The position numbers and the translations under genes are program-made. 64,000 bases of DNA from Lachnospiraceae bacterium (GTDB lineage: Bacteria > Bacillota > Clostridia > Lachnospirales > Lachnospiraceae): NCBI GenBank assembly GCA_002892395.1, contig NBBL01000006.1, forward strand, positions 124,001-188,000. The letters run 5' to 3'. The notes under the pieces are model-generated. The model was not told the origin of the DNA. It did not search any database and saw only the letters and a list, made by a program, of their open reading frames with translations. Of this stretch, positions 16,530-31,875 are shown one piece after another. How positions within the stretch are numbered: position 1 is the first letter of the stretch; every line of letters starts with the position of its first letter.

Positions 16530-18653
16530 TTACTTGTGCTCAGAAAGCACCTTTTCTGCGATATTCTTCGGCACCGGCTCATACTTTTCAAAGAACATGG
16601 AGTAGTTTCCGCGTCCCTGGGTGCCGGAGCGAAGATCCGTGGAATATCCGAACATCTCGGAAAGCGGAACATACGCATTGATCATCTTTCCGCCGGAGAT
16701 GTCCTCAAAGCCTTCCACACGTCCGCGGCGGGAGTTGATGTCTCCGACAACGAAGCCCATGTAATCCTCCGGAATGGTGATCTCCACCCGCATGATCGGC
16801 TCCAGAAGCACCGCTCCGCCCTTGTGCATGGCGTCCTTAAAGGCAAGAGAGCCGGCAATATGGAATGCCATTTCCGAGGAGTCCACCTCATGGTAGGAGC
16901 CGTCGTAAACCGTGGCCTTGACCCCCAGCACCGGGAAGCCTCCCAGCACGCCGCTCTTCGCCGCCTCCTGAATCCCCTCGTCGATGGGGGCAATGTATTC
17001 CTTCGGAATGGCGCCGCCGGTCACCTCGTTCACAAACTCATAGGTGTGCTCGGCATTTGCGTCCATCGGCTCAAATCTGACCTTACAATGTCCGTACTGT
17101 CCCTTACCGCCGGACTGCTTGACGTACTTGGATTCCACATCCACCGCCTTGGTGAAGGTCTCCTTGTATGCCACCTGCGGTGCGCCCACATTGGCCTCCA
17201 CGTTGAACTCCCGCAGCAGTCGGTCCACGATGATCTCCAGATGCAGCTCACCCATTCCGGAGATGATGGTCTGTCCCGTCTCCGAGTTGGTTGCCGCATG
17301 GAAGGTGGGATCCTCCTCCGCCAGCTTCTGCAGCGCATCAATCATCTTGGTCTGGCTTGCCTTGGTCTTCGGTTCGATTGCGATGTCAATAACCGGCTTC
17401 GGGATCTCCAGGGACTCAAGAATGATGGGGTGCTGATCATCGCAGAGCGTGTCGCCGGTTGTGGTGGTCTTGAAGCCCACCGCCGCCGCGATATCGCCGG
17501 AGTAGACCTTGTCCAGCTCCATTCTCTTGTTCGCGTGCATCTGAAGGATACGCCCCACGCGCTCCTTTTTGCCCTTGGTGGAATTCAGGACATAGGAACC
17601 GGTGTTCAGGGTTCCGGAGTACACCCGGAAGAAGGCGAGACGTCCCACAAAGGGATCGGAAATAATCTTGAACGCCAGTGCCGAGAACGGCTCGCTGTCA
17701 GAGGACTTTCTCTCGTCCGGATCGCCGTCCAGGGTGACGCCCTTCACCGGAGGAATGTCCGTCGGTGCCGGCATGTACTCAATCACCGCATCCAGCGCCT
17801 TCTGAATGCCCTTGTTGAAGTGGGCGGAGCCGCAAAGCACCGGAACCGCAACGTTGGTGCAGGTCCCCTTGCGAAGCGCTGCCTTCAGCTCGTCGATTCC
17901 CGGCTCTTCCCCTTCCAGGTACTTCTCCATCAGCTCTTCGTCCAGGTCGCAGATCTGCTCCACCATCTTGGTGTGCCACTCCTCGGCCTCATCCTGCATA
18001 TCTGCGGGAATATCCTCCACGGAAATATCCTCGCCCTTTGCGCCGTTGTAAATGTACGCCTTCATTTCCATGAGATCAATGAGTCCCCGGAAATCATTCT
18101 CCTTGCCGATGGGAATCTGAATGCAGACCGGATTCTTTCCCAGTCTGTTCTTGATCTGATCCACCGTCATGAAGAAGTTGGCGCCCATAATATCCATCTT
18201 GTTGACGAACGCCATCCGCGGAACATGGTAGGTGTCCGCCTGACGCCAGACGTTCTCCGACTGAGGCTCAACGCCGCCCTTTGCGTCGAACACGCCCACT
18301 GCGCCGTCAAGCACCCGGAGGGAGCGCTCCACCTCAATGGTGAAGTCCACGTGTCCGGGGGTATCAATAATGTTAATGCGGTGCGCCAGCGCGCCCGGCT
18401 TTACCTTTGTCTTCTCCTGCAGCGTCCAATGGCAGGTTGTCGCCGCAGAGGTGATGGTGATCCCACGCTCCTGCTCCTGTTCCATGTAATCCATCGTAGC
18501 AGTTCCCTCGTAGGTCTCACCGATCTTGTAGTTCACACCGGTAAAATAGAGAATTCGCTCGGTCAATGTCGTCTTTCCGGCATCGATATGAGCCATAATT
18601 CCTATATTTCTGGTCCTCTCGAGAGGATACTCACGTTCTTTTGTTCCAGCCAC
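16530..18653 (-). CDS. fusA: Elongation factor G
   Basis: A 707-residue translocation GTPase. [18 protein letters not shown] is the P-loop region near residue 18, with DTPGHVDF near residue 95 and NKMDIMGA near residue 150. Domains II-V continue through GRVEGFEDI and the C-terminal [14 protein letters not shown]. Length is normal. It follows rpsG by 15 bases with a strong GAGGAAAC-type binding site and precedes tuf. Residues were not compared against fusidic-acid resistance alleles. Confidence 0.99.
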   Translation of the reverse strand: MAGTKEREYPLERTRNIGIMAHIDAGKTTLTERILYFTGVNYKIGETYEGTATMDYMEQEQERGITITSAATTCHWTLQEKTKVKPGALAHRINIIDTPGHVDFTIEVERSLRVLDGAVGVFDAKGGVEPQSENVWRQADTYHVPRMAFVNKMDIMGANFFMTVDQIKNRLGKNPVCIQIPIGKENDFRGLIDLMEMKAYIYNGAKGEDISVEDIPADMQDEAEEWHTKMVEQICDLDEELMEKYLEGEEPGIDELKAALRKGTCTNVAVPVLCGSAHFNKGIQKALDAVIEYMPAPTDIPPVKGVTLDGDPDERKSSDSEPFSALAFKIISDPFVGRLAFFRVYSGTLNTGSYVLNSTKGKKERVGRILQMHANKRMELDKVYSGDIAAAVGFKTTTTGDTLCDDQHPIILESLEIPKPVIDIAIEPKTKASQTKMIDALQKLAEEDPTFHAATNSETGQTIISGMGELHLEIIVDRLLREFNVEANVGAPQVAYKETFTKAVDVESKYVKQSGGKGQYGHCKVRFEPMDANAEHTYEFVNEVTGGAIPKEYIAPIDEGIQEAAKSGVLGGFPVLGVKATVYDGSYHEVDSSEMAFHIAGSLAFKDAMHKGGAVLLEPIMRVEITIPEDYMGFVVGDINSRRGRVEGFEDISGGKMINAYVPLSEMFGYSTDLRSGTQGRGNYSMFFEKYEPVPKNIAEKVLSEHK

Positions 18654-18668
18654 CGTGTTTCCTCCTCT

Positions 18669-19190
<522 letters not shown>

Positions 19191-19337
19191 TTAGATCATC
19201 GGTACTCATCCATCCCTGGTTGTTCGCGCTTGATTCTGATTTATATCCTGCAACCTGCAGCTTCCTATCACAATCGTGCACTTATGAGGAATCGCTTTGA
19301 CTCAATGATCCCTTCCGAATGCGTCCTGCATTCCGAA

Positions 19338-19757
19338 TTACTTCTTCTGCTTCGGCTTCTTCGCGCCGTACTTGGAACGAGCCTGCTGACGATTTGCCAC
19401 GCCTGCGGTGTCCAGCGTACCGCGAACAATATGGTAACGGGTACCGGGCAGATCCTTAACTCTTCCGCCTCTGATCAGCACCACGCTGTGCTCCTGAAGA
19501 TTGTGACCCTCTCCCGGAATGTAGCTGGTTACCTCAATTCCGTTGGAAAGACGGACTCTGGCGATCTTACGGAGCGCGGAGTTCGGCTTCTTCGGTGTCG
19601 CCGTCTTGACGGCTGTGCAGACGCCTCGCTTCTGCGGGCAATTGTCGGCGATGGCTTTTTTGTGAAGCGAGTTAAAGCTTCTCAAAAGCGCCGGTGCCTT
19701 CGGCTTGCTCTCCGAAGTCTGTCTGCCTTTTCTGACTAACTGATTGAATGTAGGCAT
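19338..19757 (-). CDS. rpsL: 30S ribosomal protein S12
   Basis: A 139-residue decoding-centre protein beginning [32 protein letters not shown] and [12 protein letters not shown] contain the lysines where streptomycin-resistance changes usually occur, and both are wild-type. AGGAGGTGA lies 9 bases before the ATG at 19757; the longer in-frame ORF to 19910 is not S12-like and is rejected. The 198-base gap to rpsG shows nothing I can identify. Confidence 0.98.
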   Translation of the reverse strand: MPTFNQLVRKGRQTSESKPKAPALLRSFNSLHKKAIADNCPQKRGVCTAVKTATPKKPNSALRKIARVRLSNGIEVTSYIPGEGHNLQEHSVVLIRGGRVKDLPGTRYHIVRGTLDTAGVANRQQARSKYGAKKPKQKK

Positions 19758-19883
19758 TCTTTCTTTCACCTCCTGTGATATTTGTCTGCGGTTGCGAATC
19801 TGCAGTTTTGCCTGTCCCCCGGCCTGCCCACCTTCTCTCCGGACGTCTGCCATACGATCCGGAACGCATTCAAAGAAATGCGC

Positions 19884-19918
19884 AAAAAGATATGGCATGC
19901 CATAAGGCACGCCATATC
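19884..19918 (-). terminator. Hairpin terminator/attenuator after rpoC
   Basis: A 13-base near-perfect stem (GATATGGCRTGCC) with a 4-base loop is followed on the minus strand by TTTTT. I see no clear promoter before rpsL, so it may attenuate rather than abolish readthrough into rpsL. Confidence 0.75.
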
Positions 19919-19943
19919 ATTATAGGTAGGAACTATTTTTGTG

Positions 19944-22900
19944 TCAAGAATTATTTGAATCCTCCTCCACAATTTCCGGAAGCGGCTCATCAATTCCCTC
20001 CATAATGTCCAGCACTGCGCTGTCCTGATCGGAGAGGGGCTCCCGCGATTCCCCCCTGCTTCCCGTATCTGTGTCCAGCTTAACACCCCGGTAGCGCTTC
20101 ATTCCGGTGCCGGCAGGGATCAGCTTTCCGATGATGACATTTTCCTTAAGTCCCATCAGGTGATCGGTCTTTCCGCTGATGGCAGCCTCGGTAAGCACCT
20201 TCGTAGTCTCCTGGAAGGACGCCGCGGAAAGGAAGGAATCCGTCGCCAGCGAGGCCTTCGTGATGCCCAGCATGATCTGCTTCCCGGCGGCAGGCTCCTT
20301 GCCCTCTGCCTTCAGCTTCTCGTTCATCGCATTGAACTCCAGCACATCCATGTTGATGCCCGGAAGCACAGGTGCCTCTCCCGGCTCGTCCACGCGGATC
20401 TTCTTCAGCATCTGGCGGACAATCACCTCAATGTGCTTGTCGTTGATTTCAACGCCCTGCAGCCGATACACCCGCTGTACCTCGCGGATCATGTAGTCCT
20501 GAACCGCCCGCACGCCCTTGATCTTAAGGACATCATGGGGATTCAGGGAGCCGCTGGTCAGCTCGTCCCCGGCCTGAAGCACCTGACCGTTCTCCACAAC
20601 AATGTGGGAGCTGTAGGGAATCAGATAGGTCTTGGAGGTTCCATCCTCCGGGTTGGTGATGATGATCTCCCGTTTTTTCTTGGTATCGCGAATCTCCGCA
20701 ACGCCGGAGATCTCCGCAATGATCGCAAGTCCCTTGGGCTTTCTCGCCTCAAACAGCTCCTCCACACGGGGAAGACCCTGGGTGATATCGCCGCCGGCGA
20801 CGCCGCCGGTATGGAAGGTTCTCATGGTCAGCTGGGTACCCGGCTCGCCGATGGACTGAGCCGCAATAATTCCCACTGCCTCGCCCACCTGCACCGCCTG
20901 TCCGGACGCCATGTTCGCGCCATAGCACTTTGCGCAGATGCCGTTCATGCACTTGCAGGTCAGGATCGTGCGGATTTTGACCGACTTCTTTCCGGTCTTT
21001 TCCAGAATGCGCATGATCATCTCCGCCCGCTTCGGCGTCACCATATGATTGGCCTTCACCATGATTTCGCCGGTGTCCGGATCCGCAATATCCTCTGCGA
21101 TGTAGCGGCCCGTAATGCGATCCTGCAGTCCCTCGATGACTTCCTTTCCGTCCGTGAATGCCTTGATCTCCATAAACGGAATGTCTCCGCCCTCCGAGCA
21201 GTCCACCTCCCGGACAATGAGATCCTGAGAGACGTCCACCAGACGTCTGGTCAGGTAGCCGGAGTCCGCCGTGCGGAGTGCCGTGTCGGAGAGTCCCTTT
21301 CTTGCGCCGTGGGCAGAAATGAAGTACTCCAGCACATCCAGTCCCTCACGGAAGTTGCTGGTGATGGGAAGCTCAATGGTGTGACCTGTCGTATCCGCCA
21401 TCAGACCGCGCATACCCGCCAGCTGTTTAATCTGCTTGTCGGAGCCGCGGGCGCCGGAGTCCGCCATCATGAAAATATTGTTGTACTGATCCAGACCGTC
21501 CATCAGATCCTTGGTCAGCTGCTCATCCGTCTCCTGCCAGGTCTTAATAACTTCCCGGTAGCGCTCCTCGTTGGTTGCCAGTCCCCGCCGGTAGTTGCGG
21601 GAAATCCGCTCCACCTTTTCCTGCGCCTCCCGGATCAGGTGGGGCTTGGACACCGGAACCGTCATGTCCGAGATGGAAACCGTCATGCCCGCCAGGGTGG
21701 AGAACTTGTATCCGATCGCCTTGATATCGTCCAGTACCTCCGCCGTGCGGGACAGTCCGTGGACATGAATCACCTTCTCAAGAATCTGCTTGCACTGCTT
21801 TTTCTTCACCAGGAAGTCGATCTCCGGCTTCAGCTCGTTTCCCGGAATTGACCGGTCCACAAAGCCCAGATCCTGCGGAATGATTTCATTGAACAGAATT
21901 CGTCCCACGGAGGTATCCTGAATTTCACTCATGGTGCGGCCGTCCGGCAATGTTTTTGTCATCCGCACCTTAACCTTTGACTGCAGTGTCACCACATGGT
22001 TGGCATAGGCAAGAACCGCCTCATTGGGGCTCTTGAAGCACATCCCCTCTCCCTTGGCGCCGTCTCGCTGCTGGGTCAGATAGTAAATGCCCAGCACCAT
22101 ATCCTGAGAGGGAACAGCGACCGGTCCTCCGTCGGACGGCTTCAGCAGGTTGTTCGGGGAGAGCATGAGGAAACGGCACTCCGCCTGCGCCTCCACAGAA
22201 AGCGGAAGGTGAACCGCCATCTGGTCTCCGTCAAAGTCTGCATTGAACGCAGTACACACCAAGGGATGCAGCTTAATCGCCTTGCCCTCAACCAGAATCG
22301 GCTCAAATGCCTGGATTCCCAGTCGATGCAGCGTAGGCGCGCGGTTCAGCATGACCGGATGCTCCTTGATCACCTTTTCCAGTACATCCCAGACCTCTGT
22401 CTGCATGCGCTCAACCATTTTCTTTGCGCTCTTCACATTGTGCGCCGAGCCGTTCTCGACCAGCTCCTTCATCACAAAGGGCTTGAAAAGCTCAATTGCC
22501 ATCTCCTTCGGCAGACCGCACTGATAGATTTTCAGCTCCGGTCCGACGACGATAACGGAACGGCCGGAATAATCCACCCGCTTTCCCAGCAGGTTCTGGC
22601 GGAACCGTCCCTGCTTTCCCTTCAGCATGTCGGAAAGGGATTTCAGGGCGCGGTTGCCCGGTCCGGTGACCGGTCTTCCCCTTCTTCCGTTGTCGATCAG
22701 CGCATCCACCGCTTCCTGCAGCATTCGTTTTTCATTCCGGACGATGATATCCGGTGCGCCCAGCTCAAGAAGCCGCGCCAGCCGGTTGTTTCTGTTGATG
22801 ATGCGGCGGTACAGATCGTTCAGGTCGCTGGTGGCAAAGCGGCCGCCGTCCAGCTGTACCATGGGGCGGATATCCGGGGGAATCACCGGAATAATCGTCA

Positions 22901-23603
22901 GGATCATCCACTCCGGCTTGTTTCCCGACTTCCGAAATGCCTCGATCACCTCCAGCCGCTTAATCAGCTTTGCCCGCTTCTGACCGGAGGCATTTTCCAG
23001 CTCCTCCTGCATCTCCGCGGATTCCTTGTCCAGATCAATGGCCTTTAAAAGCTCCAGCACGGCTTCTGCTCCCATGCCGGCGCGAAACGCATCCCACCCG
23101 AACTGCTCCTGCGCCTCGCGGTATTCCTTTTCGGAGAGAATCTGCTTGCAGGAGAGCGTTGTGCTTCCGGGATCCAGCACCACGTAGGACGCGAAGTACA
23201 AAATCTTTTCCAGAATACGCGGGGACAAGTCAAGAATCAGTCCCATCCGGCTGGGGATCCCCTTAAAGTACCAGATGTGGGATACCGGCGCAGACAGAAC
23301 AATGTGTCCCATGCGCTCGCGGCGGACAGAGGCCTTGGTCACCTCGACGCCGCAGCGGTCGCAGATCACGCCCTTATAGCGAATTTTCTTATACTTTCCG
23401 CAGTGGCACTCCCAGTCCTTGCTGGGCCCGAAAATGCGCTCGCAGAACAGTCCGTCCTTTTCCGGCTTCAGCGTTCTGTAGTTGATGGTCTCCGGCTTTT
23501 TTACTTCTCCGTGGGACCACTCCAGAATTTTTTCCGGAGATGCAAGTCCAATCTTAATCGCGTCAAATGTGATCGGCTCGTAGCTTGTTTTTGTCTCAGG
23601 CAT
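19944..23603 (-). CDS. rpoC: RNA polymerase subunit beta-prime
   Basis: A 1219-residue catalytic subunit. The N-terminal zinc site [19 protein letters not shown] is near residue 60, the Mg-binding [12 protein letters not shown] near residue 450, and the second zinc cluster [11 protein letters not shown] near residue 885. Bridge-helix/trigger-loop region motifs such as [19 protein letters not shown] are present. The ATG at 23603 has AAGGAGG upstream. It follows rpoB by 61 bases and is co-transcribed with it. A hairpin terminator lies after it. Confidence 0.99.
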   Translation of the reverse strand: MPETKTSYEPITFDAIKIGLASPEKILEWSHGEVKKPETINYRTLKPEKDGLFCERIFGPSKDWECHCGKYKKIRYKGVICDRCGVEVTKASVRRERMGHIVLSAPVSHIWYFKGIPSRMGLILDLSPRILEKILYFASYVVLDPGSTTLSCKQILSEKEYREAQEQFGWDAFRAGMGAEAVLELLKAIDLDKESAEMQEELENASGQKRAKLIKRLEVIEAFRKSGNKPEWMILTIIPVIPPDIRPMVQLDGGRFATSDLNDLYRRIINRNNRLARLLELGAPDIIVRNEKRMLQEAVDALIDNGRRGRPVTGPGNRALKSLSDMLKGKQGRFRQNLLGKRVDYSGRSVIVVGPELKIYQCGLPKEMAIELFKPFVMKELVENGSAHNVKSAKKMVERMQTEVWDVLEKVIKEHPVMLNRAPTLHRLGIQAFEPILVEGKAIKLHPLVCTAFNADFDGDQMAVHLPLSVEAQAECRFLMLSPNNLLKPSDGGPVAVPSQDMVLGIYYLTQQRDGAKGEGMCFKSPNEAVLAYANHVVTLQSKVKVRMTKTLPDGRTMSEIQDTSVGRILFNEIIPQDLGFVDRSIPGNELKPEIDFLVKKKQCKQILEKVIHVHGLSRTAEVLDDIKAIGYKFSTLAGMTVSISDMTVPVSKPHLIREAQEKVERISRNYRRGLATNEERYREVIKTWQETDEQLTKDLMDGLDQYNNIFMMADSGARGSDKQIKQLAGMRGLMADTTGHTIELPITSNFREGLDVLEYFISAHGARKGLSDTALRTADSGYLTRRLVDVSQDLIVREVDCSEGGDIPFMEIKAFTDGKEVIEGLQDRITGRYIAEDIADPDTGEIMVKANHMVTPKRAEMIMRILEKTGKKSVKIRTILTCKCMNGICAKCYGANMASGQAVQVGEAVGIIAAQSIGEPGTQLTMRTFHTGGVAGGDITQGLPRVEELFEARKPKGLAIIAEISGVAEIRDTKKKREIIITNPEDGTSKTYLIPYSSHIVVENGQVLQAGDELTSGSLNPHDVLKIKGVRAVQDYMIREVQRVYRLQGVEINDKHIEVIVRQMLKKIRVDEPGEAPVLPGINMDVLEFNAMNEKLKAEGKEPAAGKQIMLGITKASLATDSFLSAASFQETTKVLTEAAISGKTDHLMGLKENVIIGKLIPAGTGMKRYRGVKLDTDTGSRGESREPLSDQDSAVLDIMEGIDEPLPEIVEEDSNNS

Positions 23604-23664
23604 TTATGAACAGCCTCCTTCTAAGTTGACACCAGCATGCGTTCATGGGTTCGGATACAGACGC

Positions 23665-27534
<3,870 letters not shown>

Positions 27535-27643
27535 GTGCGTTATCACCCCTGTTTTAAACGTTCAACAACAGTTTCTTGCGGGATCCGGTAAGCGGAGGAT
27601 AACTCTTCCCCTGAGCCCAAATCTCCACAATAGTGCAATCTTC

Positions 27644-27672
27644 ATAATAGCATTGCGTTGTTTGACTGTCAA
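27644..27672 (-). promoter_or_regulatory. Consensus sigma-A promoter of rpoBC
   Basis: TTGACA, a 17-base spacer and TATTAT with an upstream TGC (extended -10), on the minus strand, about 110 bases before rpoB. It is back-to-back with the rightward promoter at 27683-27711, with only 10 bases between the two -35 elements. Confidence 0.9.
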
Positions 27673-27682
27673 TAGAAAGTAC

Positions 27683-27711
27683 TTGATTTTTTACTTCGCT
27701 TCTGCTATAAT
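27683..27711 (+). promoter_or_regulatory. Sigma-A promoter of the small membrane protein gene
   Basis: TTGATT, a 17-base spacer and TATAAT with an upstream TGC, 75 bases before the start at 27786. Confidence 0.85.
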
Positions 27712-27785
27712 TTTTTAGCGTTTGTTTTGATTTTTTTCGAATTTCGCACAACACGCTGCAATCATGAATTACGGAGGTTTTGGGG

Positions 27786-28232
27786 ATGCATACACTCACT
27801 ACGGTACTTCTGGTCATCCTGGCGGTTCTCGTCGTCATACTCGTCGCGCTCTACTTCTACGGGAGAAAAATGCAGGAGCGCCAAAGCGCGCAGCAGCCTG
27901 CCTTTGAAGCCGCCAAGCAGACCATTTCCATGCTGGTCATCGACAAAAAAAAGATGCGGATCACCGAAGCCGGCTTTCCGAAAATGGTGGCGGATCAGAC
28001 CCCTTGGTACATCCGCTGGATGAAGGTGCCTGTGGTAAAAGCAAAGATCGGCCCCAGGGTCATGACCCTCATGGCGGACGAAAACGTGTTTCGCGTGCTG
28101 CCGCTGAAGCAGGAATGCAAGGTCATTGTGAGCGGCATCTACATTGCGGAGCTGAAAAGCGTCCGGGGCGGCGTCCCGGCTGCCCCCAAAAAGCGGAGCC
28201 TTGTGGATCGCATCCTCAGACGCAACAAATAA
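27786..28232 (+). CDS. Conserved small membrane-anchored protein of unknown function
   Basis: A 148-residue protein. One N-terminal transmembrane helix (residues 3-27, TTVLLVILAVLVVILVALYF) is followed by a basic cytoplasmic domain with IDKKKMRITEAGFPKMV and KVPVVKAKIGPRVMTLMADE, ending in a lysine/arginine-rich tail. I recall similar uncharacterised proteins in Lachnospiraceae but cannot name a family. The ATG at 27786 has GGAGG 8 bases upstream; the in-frame TTG at 27780 is too close to it. It is monocistronic, with its own strong promoter and terminator, divergent from rpoB. The consensus promoter suggests high expression. Confidence 0.8.
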   Translation: MHTLTTVLLVILAVLVVILVALYFYGRKMQERQSAQQPAFEAAKQTISMLVIDKKKMRITEAGFPKMVADQTPWYIRWMKVPVVKAKIGPRVMTLMADENVFRVLPLKQECKVIVSGIYIAELKSVRGGVPAAPKKRSLVDRILRRNK

Positions 28233-28254
28233 ATCCGATCAGAAATCGAACAAA

Positions 28255-28291
28255 GGAACGCCCCGTCAGCGGCTTGGGCGTTCCTTTTTTT
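28255..28291 (+). terminator. Terminator of the small membrane protein gene
   Basis: GGAACGCC/GGCGTTCC stem with a 14-base loop followed by seven T residues. It overlaps the last codons of the leftward acyltransferase gene. Confidence 0.85.
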
Positions 28292-29366
28292 GATGTCTGA
28301 ACGGAGCATCCAGCACCGCAAACAGACCGGAAACCGGAGAACAGGAAAGCAACCAGGTGAGCGCGAAAGAACACAACAGCAAAAGTGCCAGGCTCTGCTT
28401 GCTTCCCGGGTTGATCGAATCAAAAAAACCGGCAGCCAGCAACATATCCCGAATGGGACGATGCAGAATATAGATCGGAAGGGTCTGCTGCCCCACCCGT
28501 TCCGGAAGCGCTGCCCTTCCCTGGGGGATGCCGCAAAAAAACAGATAGCTCACCGCTGATGCCAGCAGATACCAGGACAACCGAAGCGCCCACAGCATAT
28601 GCCAATGGTTCTGTTGACCTGGCCCCTCCCATACCCGATCGTACCAGGTTCCAAAGAACACGTTCCGGATGGCTTCGCCGCGGTCAAACAGAAACAGGAA
28701 CACACAGATCAGCGTAACGGCACCCACCGCTCTCAGCAGACGCGCAAGCCGGCACCGTTCCTTTTGCATTCCCAATCCCACCCGGATCAGGCGGTGCTCC
28801 GCCAGAAAATATCCCAGATAAAAAAAAGGAGCAAACGCAAATCCCCGATCCAGCGAAAGAAAATCTCCCACACCTCTCAGGTAGCCGGAAGCCAGAGAGA
28901 TCAGCAAAATGGCTCCGCCCAGCAAGGCTTCTGCCCTTGCCTCCCCTCCTGCCGGTCCTCTCAGCCGCCGTTTCAGATTCCGAAGCAGCGGAATCATCAA
29001 ATACCATTCGATCAGGCAAAGCAAATACCACGGACTGCCCGACTCATGAAACAAATCGGGAAAGTCCCCGCTTTTTCCGTACGCCGGTATTTCCGAAAAA
29101 AAAACGATCACCTCAAAGATGACATACCAGTATACCAGACGCAGCCAGCGCTTCCACCGAACTGCTCCCTCCGAATTGACAAATCCAAATGCAAGAATGC
29201 CGGACAGGAATACAAACGCAGGCATGTGAAAGCAGTATATGGCATAAAACAGATTGGTGAGAAGCCGCGTTCTTCCCTGAAGCGGAAGGAGCATATGCCC
29301 TGTTACCACCAAAAAAATCAGGATTCCCTTGGTCGTGTCAATTTTATAAATTCGTTTTTCCATCAT
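28266..29366 (-). CDS. Acyltransferase 3 family membrane protein
   Basis: A protein of about 366 residues with roughly ten membrane helices. The start KIYKIDTTKG-like segment (RIYKIDTTKGILIFLVVTGH) is the family motif, with the catalytic histidine in TGHM; YCFHMPAFVFLSGILAF follows. Members O-acetylate or otherwise acylate surface glycans and lipids. The start is at an ATG overlapping the TGA of the preceding DUF1934 gene; the second of two adjacent ATGs (29363) is equally possible. It is the last gene of the ispE-gntR-ddl-murI-DUF1934 run. The substrate is unknown. Confidence 0.85.
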   Translation of the reverse strand: MMEKRIYKIDTTKGILIFLVVTGHMLLPLQGRTRLLTNLFYAIYCFHMPAFVFLSGILAFGFVNSEGAVRWKRWLRLVYWYVIFEVIVFFSEIPAYGKSGDFPDLFHESGSPWYLLCLIEWYLMIPLLRNLKRRLRGPAGGEARAEALLGGAILLISLASGYLRGVGDFLSLDRGFAFAPFFYLGYFLAEHRLIRVGLGMQKERCRLARLLRAVGAVTLICVFLFLFDRGEAIRNVFFGTWYDRVWEGPGQQNHWHMLWALRLSWYLLASAVSYLFFCGIPQGRAALPERVGQQTLPIYILHRPIRDMLLAAGFFDSINPGSKQSLALLLLCSFALTWLLSCSPVSGLFAVLDAPFRHQKKERPSR

Positions 29367-29797
29367 TCCCTCGTGCCGCGCAGGCTCACCTCCAGTTGCA
29401 GCCGGCATTCCGGAAGGTACTCACCGCCCACATTCATCCCGTAGCACACCGAGACCGACAGACTGTCTTCCCGCCGATTAATCTCCATGTCCCGCGTCGT
29501 AATTTCCAGCGGAATGTCTCCGTAGGGCGTATTGTAGCAGCTTTTTACCCGCCGGAGCCGATTTCCAAACCTCATTTCTGTGTTGACTGCTCCCTGCTTT
29601 TTGACTGTCATGCAGCCCGCGCCGATTCGGATGATATGCTCCGTATCCTCTCCGGCTTTTTCTCCCGGCTCCCTGCATTGAATGAGATGAGATCCCTTTT
29701 CTTCCCTGCATGTTCCCAACATCAGAAGGGATGTTTTCTCTTCCTCGCCTCCGATTGTTCGCCTTCCGCTGATTGTTACCAGCACATCCCCGGTCAT
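29363..29797 (-). CDS. DUF1934 family protein (YwiB-like, calycin-like)
   Basis: A 144-residue cytoplasmic protein predicted to be mostly beta-strand. Family-like features are IIRIGAGCMTVKKQGAVNTEM in the middle and YNTPYGDIPLEITTRDMEI towards the C-terminus. DUF1934 proteins have no established function; a lipocalin-like barrel fold is assumed for the family. It begins one base after the murI stop and ends overlapping the acyltransferase start, so it is translationally coupled to both. Confidence 0.78.
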   Translation of the reverse strand: MTGDVLVTISGRRTIGGEEEKTSLLMLGTCREEKGSHLIQCREPGEKAGEDTEHIIRIGAGCMTVKKQGAVNTEMRFGNRLRRVKSCYNTPYGDIPLEITTRDMEINRREDSLSVSVCYGMNVGGEYLPECRLQLEVSLRGTRE

Positions 29798-29798
29798 C

Positions 29799-30713
29799 TC
29801 AATACTCCTCTATTTCGATCTTCTGCGTGTTTCCGGCTTCCTCCGGCAGGATGGAGCTGGCAAACTCCCGAAAGTTCTCTGCCAGATCACTGACATAAAA
29901 ATGGTGCTTCTCTTCGCCGGGCAAAAGTCCGCCCCCCGGGTTCAGCAAGCCCTCCTTCGCAAGAATCTGTTTTAATTCCAGCGCCGTCTCGTACGCGGGA
30001 TTCACCAACGTCACATCCTCTCCCATGATGCGCCGAAGCGTGGAGCGAATCAGCGGATAATGTGTGCAGCCGAGGACCAGAGTGTCCACGTATCGTTGCT
30101 TCAATTCCTGAAGATAACGGGAAGCGATTTCATCCGTCACAGAATCGTGCAGCAATCCCTCTTCCACCAGAGGGACAAAGATAGGGCAGGCCTTTTGGAA
30201 GACCTTCACATCCGGCGCGATGCTTTGAATAACATGGCGATAGATGTCGCTGTTCACCGTTCCCCGGGTGCCGATCACGCCGATTCTTCGGTTCCTTGTA
30301 ACCCGCGCCGCCGTCATCGCACCTGCGTAGATCACTCCGATAATCGGAATATCGCTCTCCGCAGCCAGCGTCTTCAATGCGTGGGAACTGGCCGTGTTGC
30401 AGGCAATCACGATTGCCTTGACTCCTTTGGAGCGCAGGAAACGGACGATTTGACGCGAGAAGCGGATGATGGTTTCCCGGGATTTTGCGCCGTAGGGAAG
30501 GCGCGCCGTATCCCCGAAGTAAATCAGCCGTTCCTCCGGGATCTGACGCATGATTTCCCGCGCCACCGTAAGGCCCCCGACTCCGGAATCAAAGACTCCC
30601 ACCGGCGCCCCCGGATCCCGCACCGTCCCCTGCTTCCGGTGATGCGGCACATAAAGCTTAACCGGATCCTGCTCATCAAACCGGGCAGGCTCTTTCTCCC
30701 TTTCATTTTCCAT
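29799..30713 (-). CDS. murI: Glutamate racemase
   Basis: A 304-residue enzyme making D-glutamate for peptidoglycan. The two catalytic cysteines are in VIACNTASSHAL and LGCTHYPLIRS. The substrate site VGVFDSGVGGLTVAREI begins only at residue 37, so there is a 36-residue N-terminal extension (MENEREKEPARFDEQD...). The start site near 30713 is weak, and a GTG further in with a GGGGAC upstream could be the true start. It lies 45 bases downstream of ddl, placing D-Glu and D-Ala-D-Ala supply in one operon. Confidence 0.96.
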   Translation of the reverse strand: MENEREKEPARFDEQDPVKLYVPHHRKQGTVRDPGAPVGVFDSGVGGLTVAREIMRQIPEERLIYFGDTARLPYGAKSRETIIRFSRQIVRFLRSKGVKAIVIACNTASSHALKTLAAESDIPIIGVIYAGAMTAARVTRNRRIGVIGTRGTVNSDIYRHVIQSIAPDVKVFQKACPIFVPLVEEGLLHDSVTDEIASRYLQELKQRYVDTLVLGCTHYPLIRSTLRRIMGEDVTLVNPAYETALELKQILAKEGLLNPGGGLLPGEEKHHFYVSDLAENFREFASSILPEEAGNTQKIEIEEY

Positions 30714-30758
30714 ATGGTTCCAAGATCCCCTTTTCTGTTCTGTCTGACCGTTCTTGAC

Positions 30759-31820
30759 TTAATGTGCTCTCTCAAATGCCAGGGTGATCAGCTCCTGGAT
30801 CAGGGTTCGTTTGTCCTTTCCCCTCGCCTCCCAGAGCACCGGGTACATACTGATCGCCGTGAAACCGGGCATTGTGTTGATTTCATTGAACACCACCCGC
30901 CCGGAGTCGGTCACAAAGAAGTCGGCGCGGGCCAGCCCGTATCCGTCAATGGCGCGGAAAATTCGAATTGCCGCATCCCTGACCCGTTCCGCCGCATCCC
31001 CCGGAAGCGGCGGGTCGGTCATGGTTCGGGACTCCGTGTTGAAGTACTTCGCCTCATAGTCATAAAAATCCGCTGCCGCCAGGATTTCTCCCACCCCGCT
31101 GGCCTGAACCGGCATTCTTCCGCCTCCCAGCACTGCGCACTCCACCTCGTGCCCTGTAATGGCCTCCTCCACCAGAATTCTTCTGTCGTAGCGCGCCGCC
31201 TCCCGGAATGCCTCCGCCAGCTCGTCCCGGTCACGGACCTTTGTGACGCCGCAGCTGGAGCCTGCATTGCAGGGCTTCACAAAAACCGGATAGGAAAAGC
31301 GATCCTCCACCCGATTCATCACAGCCACCATATCCACCAGGTCAATCTCTGTGACCAGAAGAAAGGACGCCTGATCAATGCCCAGGGACTGCACCACCAG
31401 TTTCGTAAGCCCCTTGTCCATCGCCACGGCGGAGGCTGCCACGCCGCAGCCCACATAGGGAATCCCCGCCAGCTCGCACAACCCCTGAATGGTTCCGTCC
31501 TCTCCGTACAGTCCGTGGAGAATCGGAAAAACCAGATCAATTTCCACCTTGGTAAAGGCCGCCTGCTCGTGGATCATCAAACATTTCTGTGTCGCGTCCG
31601 GCGAGAGCCAGGCTCCGGTTTTCTTTTCCCGCCAGCTCCCATCCCGCACCTCCTCCGGGCGATCCACCTTGATCCAGTGACCGTCCTTGGTGATACCCAC
31701 CAGGAGAAGCTCGTACCGCTCTCTGTCAATCTGCTCAATGATATTGGCGGCGGACATACAGGAAATCTCGTGCTCCGAGGATTGTCCTCCGAAAATGACC
31801 GCTATTGTCTGCTTCCCCAT
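30759..31820 (-). CDS. ddl: D-alanine--D-alanine ligase
   Basis: A 353-residue ATP-grasp enzyme. FGGQSSEHEISCMSA is at the N-terminus, HGLYGEDGTIQG near residue 102, FVKPCNAGSSCGV near residue 170, the omega-loop FYDYEAKYFN near residue 255, and EINTMPGFTAISMYP at the end. The YDYEAKY loop is the D-Ala-D-Ala type rather than the D-Lac (VanA) type, so this should be the normal vancomycin-sensitive ligase. It is the third gene after ispE and the GntR regulator. Confidence 0.96.
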   Translation of the reverse strand: MGKQTIAVIFGGQSSEHEISCMSAANIIEQIDRERYELLLVGITKDGHWIKVDRPEEVRDGSWREKKTGAWLSPDATQKCLMIHEQAAFTKVEIDLVFPILHGLYGEDGTIQGLCELAGIPYVGCGVAASAVAMDKGLTKLVVQSLGIDQASFLLVTEIDLVDMVAVMNRVEDRFSYPVFVKPCNAGSSCGVTKVRDRDELAEAFREAARYDRRILVEEAITGHEVECAVLGGGRMPVQASGVGEILAAADFYDYEAKYFNTESRTMTDPPLPGDAAERVRDAAIRIFRAIDGYGLARADFFVTDSGRVVFNEINTMPGFTAISMYPVLWEARGKDKRTLIQELITLAFERAH

Positions 31821-31875
31821 ATTACTTCCTCATTTCTCATTTTTTCTGTTTCTTCTGTCCGTTTCACGGCAAAGC

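Noticed and set aside
30759-31820. A vancomycin-resistance D-Ala-D-Lac ligase
   Set aside because: The omega-loop reads YDYEAKY, as in ordinary Ddl, and no vanH or vanX-like gene is adjacent.
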